A stretch of 64,000 nt of DNA from Rhodoblastus sp. 17X3. Its GTDB lineage: Bacteria > Pseudomonadota > Alphaproteobacteria > Rhizobiales > Beijerinckiaceae. Below are positions 18,512 to 26,618 of the stretch, one piece after another. The stretch spans positions 186,001-250,000 of the forward strand of contig NZ_JASHHX010000003.1 in NCBI RefSeq assembly GCF_030056575.1, in the 5' to 3' direction. The number at the start of each line of letters is the position of its first letter. Position 1 is the stretch's first letter. Made by a program: the position numbers and the translations under genes. The notes under the pieces are model-generated. The model was not told the origin of the DNA. It did not search any database and worked only from the letters and a program-made list of their open reading frames with translations.

Positions 18512-19213
18512 ATGAGCGACTTTCCTTATCGCACGGCCCTGATCGTGGGCGCCGGACCCGGCGTCAGCGCCTCCGTCGCGCGCAAGCTCGCCGCGCTCGG
18601 CGTCAAGGTGGCGCTGGCCGCGCGCGACATCAGCAAGCTCGACGCCCTGTGCGCCGAGACGGGGGCCGTCGCCTTTGGCGCGGACGCCTCGGACGCGCAA
18701 TCGGTCGCGGCCCTGTTCGACGCGGTCGAAGCGCGGCTCGGCGCGCCCGACGTCGTGATCTTCAACGCCGGCGCCCGCCTGCGCGGCGGGATCGCGGAGC
18801 TTGATCCGGCGATGGTCGAAAAGGCGCTCGCCATAGGCGCATTCGGCGGCTTTCTGGTGGCGCAGCAGGCGGCGAAACGGATGGTCCCGCGCGGCGGCGG
18901 CGCGATCCTGTTCACTGGCGCGACGGCGAGCGTGAAAGGCTTTCCGCTCTCAGCCGGTTTCGCGATGAGCAAATTCGCCTTGCGCGGCCTTGCCCAGAGC
19001 GTGGCCCGCGAGCTTGGGCCGAAAGGCGTCCATGTCGCCCATTTCATCATCGACGGCGCCGTGCGTGGACCGGGACGCGCCGACCCGCCCGGCAGGCCCG
19101 ACAGCTTTCTCGATCCCGACGCCATCGCGCAGGCCTATGTCGATGTGCTGCGCCAGCCGCGCAGCGCCTGGTCGTTCGAGGTCGAGCTGCGGCCCTGGGT
19201 CGAGACGTTTTAG
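18512..19213 (+). CDS. short-chain dehydrogenase/reductase with Phe in place of the catalytic Tyr
   Basis: This 233-residue SDR has the cofactor motif ALIVGAGPGVSASVARKLA, an NAG motif (IFNAGAR) and the catalytic region LFTGATASVKGFPLSAGFAMSK. In the active-site block the usual YxxxK reads FAMSK, so the catalytic tyrosine is Phe while the lysine is kept. I know this FxxxK variant from a subgroup with the context KFALRGLAQSxARELGPKG, and its chemistry is unclear. It follows the reductase by 36 nt and ends the operon before a hairpin terminator. Confidence 0.8.
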   Translation: MSDFPYRTALIVGAGPGVSASVARKLAALGVKVALAARDISKLDALCAETGAVAFGADASDAQSVAALFDAVEARLGAPDVVIFNAGARLRGGIAELDPAMVEKALAIGAFGGFLVAQQAAKRMVPRGGGAILFTGATASVKGFPLSAGFAMSKFALRGLAQSVARELGPKGVHVAHFIIDGAVRGPGRADPPGRPDSFLDPDAIAQAYVDVLRQPRSAWSFEVELRPWVETF

Positions 19214-19233
19214 GGCCTCGAGGCCTCAATGAA

Positions 19234-19259
19234 GAAATCCCGGCCTGAGCCGGGATTTC
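19234..19259. terminator. bidirectional hairpin terminator
   Basis: GAAATCCCGGC (19234-19244) and GCCGGGATTTC (19249-19259) form an 11-bp stem with a 4-nt loop. On the minus strand it is followed by TTCATT, so it could end the MetA-like operon as well as the SDR operon. Confidence 0.6.
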
Positions 19260-19342
19260 ACGATGCGCAGCCACGACGACTGGGGAGGGGGGAGGAGGCA
19301 GTCGCCGGGCCGTCGCATCAACCTGCCGGGGGAGTGGCGACC

Positions 19343-20224
19343 TCACCAGACATAGGCGAATTTCAGGTAGCCCGCGTTGGTCAAGCCCGTGTTGTAGCCT
19401 TCCACGCCGCGCGAATAGCGCAACGTGAGCGACGCAACGGGGGAGAAATGAGCCATGACGCCGGCGCCGAGCGCCGTTTCCTGGTTCGCCAGCGCAGCGA
19501 CGCCGCCGCCATACGCGTAATTGGCGCCGCCCGTCGTCTGCCAGTCGAAGGCCACGAAGGGCTCCCAGAACGTCGTCGCCTTCCAGCTAAGACGCAGGTT
19601 GGTATGTAACGTCGTGCCCTCATTGACGCGGAGCGATCCGGGGGCGCTTTGAATCGAGCGGAAAACCGCGCCCGCATTTCCGGTAAATGCCAGCAGGGGC
19701 GATTGCCAGTCAAAGAAGATGGACGAATAATTCGCCCAATAGTGATTGCTGACTTCGGTCTGGCCGATCGGGATCTGAACGAAGCTCTGCAGGCCGAGGG
19801 TTGTGTCCTTGGTGGGCTTGAACCACACCGCTGGGCCGGTCAGCGGGTCGCCAATGCCCTTGACGGCGTCGAAGGGACCGGTGACCATCACCTCCGGCAC
19901 GATCACTTCATAGGCGAAGCCGACGTTCGGTATGCTGTCGAAGGTCCAGAACCGGACATATTTGGACAGGCCCACGAAAAGGTCCGTGTTGGGAGTCTTG
20001 TACAGTCCGCCCGACGGGCTCCAGGCCTGGTTCGTGCTGTTGAATTCGCCATATTGGACGAAGACGTTGAACGGGTCCTTGAAATTGACCGGAAGATTAT
20101 ATTCCTGCGGCCCGATCACCGCGAAGGTGATATCGGACGCGATTGCGTTCGTAGTTGCGCAAAGCGGGATCAGCATCGCCGCGCCCAATGCAAGGCTCTG
20201 AATTGTCGTCGATTTTGTTCTCAT
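19343..20224 (-). CDS. outer-membrane MetA-like (phenol degradation) protein
   Basis: The 293-residue protein has a signal peptide (about 30 residues, AMLIPLCATTNAIASD) and alternating beta strands through to a C-terminal YLKFAYVW ending on an aromatic residue, as expected for an outer-membrane barrel. The fold resembles the MetA/Phenol_MetA_deg family found next to catabolic oxygenases and PQQ enzymes. It is the last gene of the FMO-PQQ dehydrogenase-cytochrome operon, 19 nt after the cytochrome gene, with a GGAGGG site 6 nt before the ATG. It probably lets a hydrophobic substrate into the periplasm; that is inference. Confidence 0.75.
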   Translation of the reverse strand: MRTKSTTIQSLALGAAMLIPLCATTNAIASDITFAVIGPQEYNLPVNFKDPFNVFVQYGEFNSTNQAWSPSGGLYKTPNTDLFVGLSKYVRFWTFDSIPNVGFAYEVIVPEVMVTGPFDAVKGIGDPLTGPAVWFKPTKDTTLGLQSFVQIPIGQTEVSNHYWANYSSIFFDWQSPLLAFTGNAGAVFRSIQSAPGSLRVNEGTTLHTNLRLSWKATTFWEPFVAFDWQTTGGANYAYGGGVAALANQETALGAGVMAHFSPVASLTLRYSRGVEGYNTGLTNAGYLKFAYVW

Positions 20225-20243
20225 CGGTTTCCCTCCAAAAATG

Positions 20244-20597
20244 TCAAGTTTTCTTCTTGCTCAGGAATTGCAGATAGGCCACCAACTCCCAGATCTCTTC
20301 GGGCGAGTAGGTATCTCCCCAGCGCGGCATGATGAGACCGGAGTCCCGTTTTCCGTTCGTTATCGTGCGGAAGAAATAGTCGGCGTCGAAGTCATTGCGA
20401 TTGATGAAGTCCGGGGCCCTTCCGCCCCTTCCCTCGTTGCCATGACAATATCCAGTACAGGAGCCGCTGAAGCGCACTCGGCCAGCCTCTATCCGAGCGG
20501 GATCGTTGAGATCGAACGGCGGCGTTTCGCCTGCCCATGCAACGCCTGGAAAACCAGCCAGGCAAAGACAGACGACCTGAATCAATTTACGAACCAT
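20244..20597 (-). CDS. periplasmic cytochrome c with a CX3CH haem motif
   Basis: The 117-residue protein has a signal peptide ending AWA, then a single haem site in SGSCTGYCHGNEGRGG. The two cysteines are separated by three residues (C-T-G-Y-C-H), not the usual two. The distal Met is probably in GLIMPRWGDTYSPEEIW, typical of class I cytochromes. It lies 57 nt after the PQQ dehydrogenase stop and should be its electron acceptor, passing electrons to the terminal oxidase. The ribosome site GGAG is 7 nt before the ATG. I read the codons directly, and the motif does not depend on an indel that breaks the frame. Confidence 0.85.
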   Translation of the reverse strand: MVRKLIQVVCLCLAGFPGVAWAGETPPFDLNDPARIEAGRVRFSGSCTGYCHGNEGRGGRAPDFINRNDFDADYFFRTITNGKRDSGLIMPRWGDTYSPEEIWELVAYLQFLSKKKT

Positions 20598-20654
20598 ATT
20601 TATTCTCCGATGGAGACCGGGACGGCGCTTTTCGCGCGCCGTCCCGACCCTTCT

Positions 20655-22334
20655 TCAGTCCACGGAAAAAACGACGAGCGCGGCGCCCGCGGGCAGCTCC
20701 TTCACTTTCGGGAAGGCGTTGGCCATGAAGCCAACGGCGGCCGAGCCGAGGCCGGTGGGCACGGCGATATATTGCTTGCCCTTGATCGAATAGCTGATCA
20801 GACCGCCGCGCGCCCCCGAGCCCGCATTGAAATGCCACAAGGTCTTGCCGGTTTCGTCGTCGTAGGCGAAGATGTTGCCCTCTACATCCGCGTTGAACAC
20901 GAGGCCGCCCGCAGTCGCGAGCACGCTCGACAGTCCGGGAATGGGATAATCCACGCTCCATTTCTTGGCGCCGGTCACCGGGTCGCGCGCGACCAGCCGA
21001 CCGAGCGGCTTGGCGCCGGGAGGCGCCACGGTCGCCAGTTCGGCGGCGCCAAGAGACAAGGCTGTGACCGTTTTCAAGGAATTTGGATCGTCCTTCTTCG
21101 CGATCGCCGTATTGCAGGCTTCCATCGTGTTCGTGTACCAGAAGCCGGTCTTGGGGCTGTATGCGCCGTGGTTCCAGCTGCGCCCGCCCAGCAGCCATGG
21201 ACAGAGCAGCTTCGTCTCGGTCGCTGAGGGTTCGTTGCGGCCGATCAGTTCGCCTGTCTTCGGATTGATCTCCTTGATCGTGTTTTGAGCGTCGATAAGC
21301 TGCCAGACGTTCCTGAGATCGCCGTTGTCCTTGTCCATGACGAAGACATGGCCGCTCTTGTTGAGATGGACGAGCGACTTCTGGTCGCCCGTGGGCAGCA
21401 GCACCGCCTCGTAGGGAGCGCCATAATCCCAGACGTCATGCGGAATTTCCTGGCGGGCCCATTTCAGCTTGCCGGTCTTGGGATCGAGCGCCAGCAGGCT
21501 GCTGGTATATTTGTTGTCGCCCTCGCGGTCCGCGCCCCAAAAGTCCGGCGACGCATTGCCGATGCCGATATAGATCGTGTCGGTCGTTTCGTCATAGCTG
21601 CCGGGCAGCCAGGCGGCGCCGCCGCCGACATCGCCCGATTTGCCGGGCCAGCTCTTCGGATCATGTACGATCGTGTCGAAGGTCCAGACAGGTTCGCCGG
21701 TGTCGGCGTTGACCGCCCAGATCTTGCCGCGCGTGGGCTGGTCGCCGCCGGTCGAGCCGCCATACAAGACATTGCCCGCGAGCTGCGGCGGCGACGAGAA
21801 GACCGCTGCATACATGTTCTTCTGGTCGATCAGCTGTTGCGACCAGGCTTCCTTGCCGGTCTTCTGGTCCAGAGCAATGAAGCGACCGTCCAGCGAACCG
21901 ATGAAGACCTTTCCCCGTCCCACTGTCACGCCGCGACTTGTGGCGGCGTAAAATGAATCGTTGGAAATCGGGGCGAGCTTGGGCTTGTATTGCCAAATGA
22001 TCTGGCCCGTCTCGCCGTTGAGGGCGTAAACGTGATTATACGGGCCGATGTAATAGAGCACCCCGTCAACTTCGATCGGCGTGGCCTGCAGGCCTGAGGT
22101 GATGTCGCCCGGCTGGGCGATCCACGCGACTTTCAGATTCTTGATATTGCTTTTGTTGATCTTGTCGAGCGGGCTGTAGCGCCAGGCGGCGCCGGTGCGG
22201 TGATATTGCGGCCAGTCGTTGGGCGAGGCCATGCCCATGGCTTGGACCGTCTCGGCGCGCGCCGCGAAAGGAGCCGTGGTCGTGAGCAGGGCGAGGGCGA
22301 ACAGGCGCAGGCGGATATTGGACTGAAACTTCAT
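20655..22334 (-). CDS. PQQ-dependent alcohol dehydrogenase, divergent type
   Basis: The 559-residue protein has a signal peptide ending ARA and an eight-bladed propeller with repeated tryptophan-docking motifs (VWTFDTI, LWHFNAG). The likely Asn ligand is in GIGNASPDFW and the catalytic Asp in HDVWDYGAPYE. Three features differ from methanol/ethanol dehydrogenases. The vicinal Cys-Cys before the NRG motif is replaced by FYAATSRG. The metal-ligand Glu (usually GAEYGVRG) aligns with Asp in GGDQPTRG. The residue two after the catalytic Asp is Gly, so the lanthanide Asp of XoxF is absent. It should oxidise an alcohol in the periplasm, with the cytochrome downstream as acceptor. A GAGG site precedes the ATG. 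Confidence 0.88.
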   Translation of the reverse strand: MKFQSNIRLRLFALALLTTTAPFAARAETVQAMGMASPNDWPQYHRTGAAWRYSPLDKINKSNIKNLKVAWIAQPGDITSGLQATPIEVDGVLYYIGPYNHVYALNGETGQIIWQYKPKLAPISNDSFYAATSRGVTVGRGKVFIGSLDGRFIALDQKTGKEAWSQQLIDQKNMYAAVFSSPPQLAGNVLYGGSTGGDQPTRGKIWAVNADTGEPVWTFDTIVHDPKSWPGKSGDVGGGAAWLPGSYDETTDTIYIGIGNASPDFWGADREGDNKYTSSLLALDPKTGKLKWARQEIPHDVWDYGAPYEAVLLPTGDQKSLVHLNKSGHVFVMDKDNGDLRNVWQLIDAQNTIKEINPKTGELIGRNEPSATETKLLCPWLLGGRSWNHGAYSPKTGFWYTNTMEACNTAIAKKDDPNSLKTVTALSLGAAELATVAPPGAKPLGRLVARDPVTGAKKWSVDYPIPGLSSVLATAGGLVFNADVEGNIFAYDDETGKTLWHFNAGSGARGGLISYSIKGKQYIAVPTGLGSAAVGFMANAFPKVKELPAGAALVVFSVD

Positions 22335-22436
22335 TGAGCGCTTCCTCTTTGACTTTTTTGGTTTGGTTTAGGCATTGCGGCGCCTTGCCTGCGCGATCGC
22401 TCGCGCAGGATTGGAACGCCTTTGACGTCACTGAAC

Positions 22437-24242
22437 TCAGGACAGGTGATGAACGGGCTGCGGTCCGTAGACGGGGATCGGAAGTCCTTCCTTCCGGGCT
22501 TTCAGCTGCAGGGCCAGATAGAGCGAATAATGGCGCGACTGATGCAGGTTGCCGCCGTGGAGCCACAGCCCTTCCTGCTGGGTCGGCTTCCACATGTTGC
22601 GAAGCTCGCCTTCCCAGGGGCCGGGGTCCTTGCTGGTGTTCGAGCCGAGGCCCCAGACCTTGCCGATCCTGTCCGCGACTTCCTGCGAGATCAGATCGGC
22701 GGCCCAGCCGTTCATCGAGCTGAAGCCGGTGGCGTAGACGACCAGATCGGCGGGAAGCTCCGTCCCGTCGGTGAGGACGACGGCGTTCTCCGTCAGGCGC
22801 GCGACATTGACGCCGCTCTTGAGCTTGATGCGGCCGTCCGCGACCAGATCGCAGGCGCCGACGTCGATGTAATAGCCCGAGCCGCGTCGCAGATATTTCA
22901 TGAACAGGCCGGAGCCGTCGTCGCCGAAATCAAGCATGAAGCCGGCGTCCTCCAGCCGCTTGTAGAAATCGGCGTCGCGCTCGCGGATCCGGTCGTAGAT
23001 CGGAATCTGGAACTGGTGCATGATCTTGTAGGGCATGGAGGCGAAGGTCAGGTCCGCCTTCTTCGTGGTCATTCCGGACGCGACGGCGCGCTCGGAATAG
23101 AGGGCGCCAAGGCCGATCTCCATCAGGGAGTCCGATTTGACGATATGGGTGGACGAGCGCTGGACCATGGTCACGTCGGCGCCGCCTTCCCAAAGGGCCG
23201 CGCAGATGTCATGCGCCGAATTATTGCCGCCGACGACCACGACCTTCTTGCCGCGATAGGCGTCCGGGCCGGGGTGTTGCGAGCTGTGCTGCTGCTCGCC
23301 CTTGAAGATCTCCATGCCGGGAAATTTCGGCAGGTTCGGCTTGCCGGACATGCCGGTGGCGAGCACGAGCTGCTTGGGCTTCAGAACCAGTTCGCGGCCT
23401 TCGCGGCGGACGATGACCGTCCATTCCTTCGCGGTCTCGTCATAGGACGCTTTCACGCATTCGGTCGACGCCCAGTAATTGATCTCCATGACCTTGGCGT
23501 ACATTTCGAGCCAGTCGGCGATCTTGTCCTTGGGCGCGAAAACCGGCCAGTTGTCCGGGAAGGGCATATAGGGCAGGTGGTCGTACCAGACGGGATCGTG
23601 CAGGCACAAAGACTTGTACCGCTTGCGCCATTGGTCGCCCGGGCGGGCGTGCTTGTCGATGACGATGGTCGGCACGTCGAGCTGGCGCAGGCGCGCCGCC
23701 AAGGCGATGCCGCCCTGTCCGCCGCCGATGATGAGGCAATAGGGCTGGCGCGACACGCCTAGCTCCGCCTGTTCCTGCGCGCGCTCCTCGGCCCAGGTCT
23801 TGCGGCTGGCGTCGATGCCATGCTTGGCGCCGGCGGGGCGCCGGACGCCCATCGGCTCCTCGAAACCCTTCAACTCCTGCATCGTGGTGAGCAGGGTCCA
23901 GATTCGCCCCTCCTTGATGCGGATCTGGCCATAGCCTCGCGCCAGCGCCGTTTCGAATTCGATCCAGCTTTCGATGACATCGCCGGTCTCGCTCGCCACT
24001 TCGCCGTCGGCGATCCGCAAGTTTTCCGGGCGCGCTTCGGCAAGCTGGGCGCGCAGCATGTCGCCGATCTGCTCCTTGCCTTCCAGCGTCTTGAGGTTCC
24101 AGGTGAACGCCACGAGGTCGCGCCAATAGCAATCCGCCTGGAACAATTCGAGCGCCGCAGGAACATCGCCCGCCGCCAGCGCTTCGCCAAGCCGGTTCAG
24201 AACATCCGTCGCAACGGCTGTCGCCGACGCCTTGTCTCGCAT
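22437..24242 (-). CDS. flavin-containing monooxygenase with N-terminal NTF2-like domain
   Basis: The 601-residue protein has an N-terminal NTF2/SnoaL-like domain of about 120 residues (VLNRLGEALAAGDVPAALEL, ending near LLTTMQELKGFEEP). The class B flavoprotein monooxygenase follows, with FAD motif LIIGGGQGGIALAARL, fingerprint FKGEQQHSSQH, NADPH motif VVVGGNNSAHDICAAL and the ATG motif VVYATGFSSMNG. Such enzymes oxygenate ketones (Baeyer-Villiger) or soft heteroatoms with NADPH and O2. It is the first gene of the minus-strand operon. The ATG at 24242 has AGGGAG 7 nt upstream, while the ATG at 24281 has none. A sigma-54-type promoter lies 80-100 nt upstream. Confidence 0.85.
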   Translation of the reverse strand: MRDKASATAVATDVLNRLGEALAAGDVPAALELFQADCYWRDLVAFTWNLKTLEGKEQIGDMLRAQLAEARPENLRIADGEVASETGDVIESWIEFETALARGYGQIRIKEGRIWTLLTTMQELKGFEEPMGVRRPAGAKHGIDASRKTWAEERAQEQAELGVSRQPYCLIIGGGQGGIALAARLRQLDVPTIVIDKHARPGDQWRKRYKSLCLHDPVWYDHLPYMPFPDNWPVFAPKDKIADWLEMYAKVMEINYWASTECVKASYDETAKEWTVIVRREGRELVLKPKQLVLATGMSGKPNLPKFPGMEIFKGEQQHSSQHPGPDAYRGKKVVVVGGNNSAHDICAALWEGGADVTMVQRSSTHIVKSDSLMEIGLGALYSERAVASGMTTKKADLTFASMPYKIMHQFQIPIYDRIRERDADFYKRLEDAGFMLDFGDDGSGLFMKYLRRGSGYYIDVGACDLVADGRIKLKSGVNVARLTENAVVLTDGTELPADLVVYATGFSSMNGWAADLISQEVADRIGKVWGLGSNTSKDPGPWEGELRNMWKPTQQEGLWLHGGNLHQSRHYSLYLALQLKARKEGLPIPVYGPQPVHHLS

Positions 24243-24323
24243 TTGCAAACTCCCTGTCGCCGATTGCCGGCGAATCTTCATTTTCTGGGATTCGGTTTTG
24301 GGACCGAACCTGCGGAAAGGGAG

Positions 24324-24339
24324 AGCAAAGGCGGCGCCA
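24324..24339 (-). promoter_or_regulatory. sigma-54 (-24/-12) promoter for the FMO-PQQ dehydrogenase operon
   Basis: Read on the minus strand, TGGCGCCGCCTTTGCT has the GG-N10-GC spacing that defines sigma-54 promoters and matches the acoX promoter at 14 of 16 positions. The predicted transcript start is near 24313, 71 nt before the FMO ATG. Confidence 0.7.
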
Positions 24340-24413
24340 GAGAGAGGATTCGAAAAATATGAAAATAAGTCAATAAGTTAACGCGGTTGCAGCAAAGCCG
24401 GAGGCGCGGCGGC

Positions 24414-24433
24414 GGCGCCACATGTGTGGCGCC
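24414..24433. promoter_or_regulatory. inverted repeat, candidate AcoR upstream activator site
   Basis: GGCGCCACA and TGTGGCGCC form a perfect 9-bp inverted repeat with a 2-nt spacer. Its centre is about 110 bp upstream of the predicted FMO transcript start, the usual enhancer distance for sigma-54 activators. The TGTGGCG half-site recurs upstream of acoX. It also lies about 110 bp before the acoR start. Confidence 0.65.
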
Positions 24434-24542
24434 GGGGACGCCTCAGGTTGAAGGTTGAGCCGTTACATGCGAAATTCCCCGATTAACAAATCCAAAAAAT
24501 CATCCGCGAAAAAAAACAGCGGAATCCGGGAGGAACGTGGTG

Positions 24543-26453
24543 ATGCGCGGCGCGCAATCGGCCCATATCGACGAACTCGTGCGCGCGGCGGCGGAGCGCA
24601 ATTCGCGGCGCGACGCGATCATCCATGATTCATGGCTGCGCTGCGTGACCGAGCACAAGCTCGACCCGAGCGTGCTGCGCGAGGCGCGCATCGTCACGCC
24701 GGGGCAATTGCGCGAGCATCGCGACGCGATGGACGAGTTCCTGCACACGGCGCGCTTCGGCGTCGAGATGCTGTATCGGCAGGTGTCAGGCCTCGGCTAT
24801 GTCCTGCTTCTGACCGACGCCAATGGCGTCACCGTCGATTTCATGGGCGATCCGACCTTCGCCAATAATTGCCGCAAGGCAGGGCTTTATCTTGGCGCCG
24901 ACTGGAACGAGAGCTATGCCGGCACCTGCGCCGTCGGCACCTGCATTACGACGGGCGAGGCGCTGACCGTTCACCAGACCGATCATTTCGACGCCACTCA
25001 CATTCCGCTGACCTGCACCGCCGCGCCGATTTACGATCCCTCGGGCAATATGGCCGCTGTGCTCGATATTTCCGCCCTGCGGTCGCCCGAGCCGAAGGAG
25101 GGCCAATTGCTCGCCCAGCAACTGGTGAAATCCTTCGCGCACAAGATCGAGACGGCCAATCTCCTGAACCGCTTCCGCAACGAATGGATTCTGCGGCTCG
25201 CGGTGTGCCCGGAATTCGCCGACGTCGATCCGGATGTGGTCATCGCCGTCGACGGTTCCGGCTGGATCATCGGCGTGAACAATCAGGCCCGCATCATGCT
25301 GCAGCAGGAAATGCCGGCGCCCGATCCGTCCAGGCCGCCGCGCCGGGTGTCGATTTCAGACATCTTCGAGTGCAGCGTCGATGACTTTCCGTTTTACGTT
25401 CACTCGCGGCCGAGCGAACAGCGCGGGTTGCGGCTGCGTCGAAGCGGTCGGACTCTGTTCGGCCAGGCGCTGCCGCCGCCGCCAAAAAAGACGACGGGAG
25501 CGCCGCTGCGCGAGCGTCCTCTGCCGGCGGCGCTCGCGGCGCTGGCGGGCGATGACGACGCGATGCGCAATGTCCTTTCGCGTGCGACCAAGCTGGTCAA
25601 TACGCAGATGGGGCTGCTGATCCACGGCGAAACCGGCACCGGCAAGGAACATCTGACCAAGGCGCTGCACAGCGTCAGCCCGCGCGCGGGCAAGCCCTTC
25701 ATCGCCGTGAATTGCGCGGCTTTGCCTGAAGCCCTGATCGAGAGCGAATTGTTCGGCCATGAGTCCGGCGCCTTTACGGGCGCAAAAGCCAAGGGCAAGA
25801 AGGGACTGGTGCTTGAGGCCAATGGCGGCACCCTCTTCCTCGACGAGATCGGCGACATGCCGCTGGCCTCGCAGACCCGTCTGCTCCGCGTGCTGGCGGA
25901 ACGCGAGCTGACCCCAGTCGGGGCGACGCGCCCGATCCCGGTGGATATCCGCGTGATCGCCGCGACCCATCGCGATCTGGTCGAGCTGATAAAGAGCGGC
26001 AATTTCCGCGAGGACCTCTATTTCCGCCTCAGCGGCGCGGTGCTGAAACTGCCGCCGCTACGAGAGCGGCTGGATTTCGAATGGCTGGTGGAGAAGATGC
26101 TGGCCGAGCGGCGGGCGCAATTCGCGCGCGCCTTCGCCCTGTCGCCTGCGGCGCTCGCGCGGATGCGGCAATATGACTGGCCGGGCAATATTCGCGAGTT
26201 GATCAATGCGCTGGATTACGCCTGCGCGATCGCGGAAGGCGATCTGATCCAGCTCGACGATCTGCCGGACCGGATCGCCTGCGGCGACGCCGACGAGCGG
26301 AAGGTCAGCGGCTCGGCTGAAGAACTCCTCGCCGAATTGCGCCGCAATCGTTGGAACGTCTCCCAGGTCGCGCGGCTTCGCGGCGTGGACCGCACTACGA
26401 TCCACCGGCAGATTCGCCGCCACGGCTTGATGGCGTTCAGGAACCCCGGCTGA
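24543..26453 (+). CDS. acoR: AcoR-like sigma-54-dependent transcriptional activator
   Basis: The 636-residue enhancer-binding protein has an N-terminal GAF-type sensor (ESYAGTCAVGTCITTGEALT) and a second variable sensory part to about residue 330. The AAA+ domain has Walker A GETGTGKE at about residue 362 and the sigma-54 contact loop GAFTGA at about 409-414. It ends with a Fis-type HTH (WNVSQVARLRGVDRTTIHRQ). AcoR proteins activate acetoin catabolic genes. It lies between two operons that both have matching sigma-54 promoters and inverted-repeat sites, so it probably controls both. GGGAGG is 9 nt before the ATG; GTG at 24540 is an alternative start. Confidence 0.92.
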   Translation: MRGAQSAHIDELVRAAAERNSRRDAIIHDSWLRCVTEHKLDPSVLREARIVTPGQLREHRDAMDEFLHTARFGVEMLYRQVSGLGYVLLLTDANGVTVDFMGDPTFANNCRKAGLYLGADWNESYAGTCAVGTCITTGEALTVHQTDHFDATHIPLTCTAAPIYDPSGNMAAVLDISALRSPEPKEGQLLAQQLVKSFAHKIETANLLNRFRNEWILRLAVCPEFADVDPDVVIAVDGSGWIIGVNNQARIMLQQEMPAPDPSRPPRRVSISDIFECSVDDFPFYVHSRPSEQRGLRLRRSGRTLFGQALPPPPKKTTGAPLRERPLPAALAALAGDDDAMRNVLSRATKLVNTQMGLLIHGETGTGKEHLTKALHSVSPRAGKPFIAVNCAALPEALIESELFGHESGAFTGAKAKGKKGLVLEANGGTLFLDEIGDMPLASQTRLLRVLAERELTPVGATRPIPVDIRVIAATHRDLVELIKSGNFREDLYFRLSGAVLKLPPLRERLDFEWLVEKMLAERRAQFARAFALSPAALARMRQYDWPGNIRELINALDYACAIAEGDLIQLDDLPDRIACGDADERKVSGSAEELLAELRRNRWNVSQVARLRGVDRTTIHRQIRRHGLMAFRNPG

Positions 26454-26463
26454 GCGCGCCGAC

Positions 26464-26492
26464 CTGTGGCGCCGGACGCCACAGCTGTGGCG
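26464..26492. promoter_or_regulatory. AcoR-type upstream activator sites before acoX
   Basis: CTGTGGCG (26464-26471) and CGCCACAG (26477-26484) are a perfect 8-bp inverted repeat with a 5-nt spacer, followed directly by another CTGTGGCG half-site (26485-26492). They lie about 105-120 bp upstream of the predicted acoX transcript start and share the TGTGGCG core with the site at 24414-24433. Confidence 0.65.
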
Positions 26493-26567
26493 CGGCGCCC
26501 CGCCGGACCGCAGAGCGCCGTTTATTGAAATATAACTATTTCAATTAGATGCTGGCCTTTGCCGCGC

Positions 26568-26583
26568 TGGCGCCGCGCTTGCT
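26568..26583 (+). promoter_or_regulatory. sigma-54 (-24/-12) promoter for acoXABC
   Basis: TGGCGCCGCGCTTGCT has the invariant GG-N10-GC spacing and differs at only two of 16 positions from the promoter of the divergent operon. The predicted start is near 26594, giving a leader of about 25 nt before acoX. Confidence 0.75.
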
Positions 26584-26590
26584 GAGCACT

Positions 26591-26612
26591 CCTCAAGAAA
26601 AAAATCTTGAGG
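26591..26612 (+). repeat. hairpin overlapping the acoX ribosome site
   Basis: CCTCAAGA and TCTTGAGG pair perfectly around six A bases. The right arm contains the GAGG of the acoX ribosome site. If transcription starts near 26594, only about five base pairs would form in the RNA, so a role in translation is uncertain. Confidence 0.4.
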
Positions 26613-26618
26613 AAACCC

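Noticed and set aside
26551-26567. Second possible -24/-12 element just upstream of the acoX promoter
   Set aside because: It has GG-N10-GC spacing but lacks the TT before the -12 GC and is weaker than the element at 26568.
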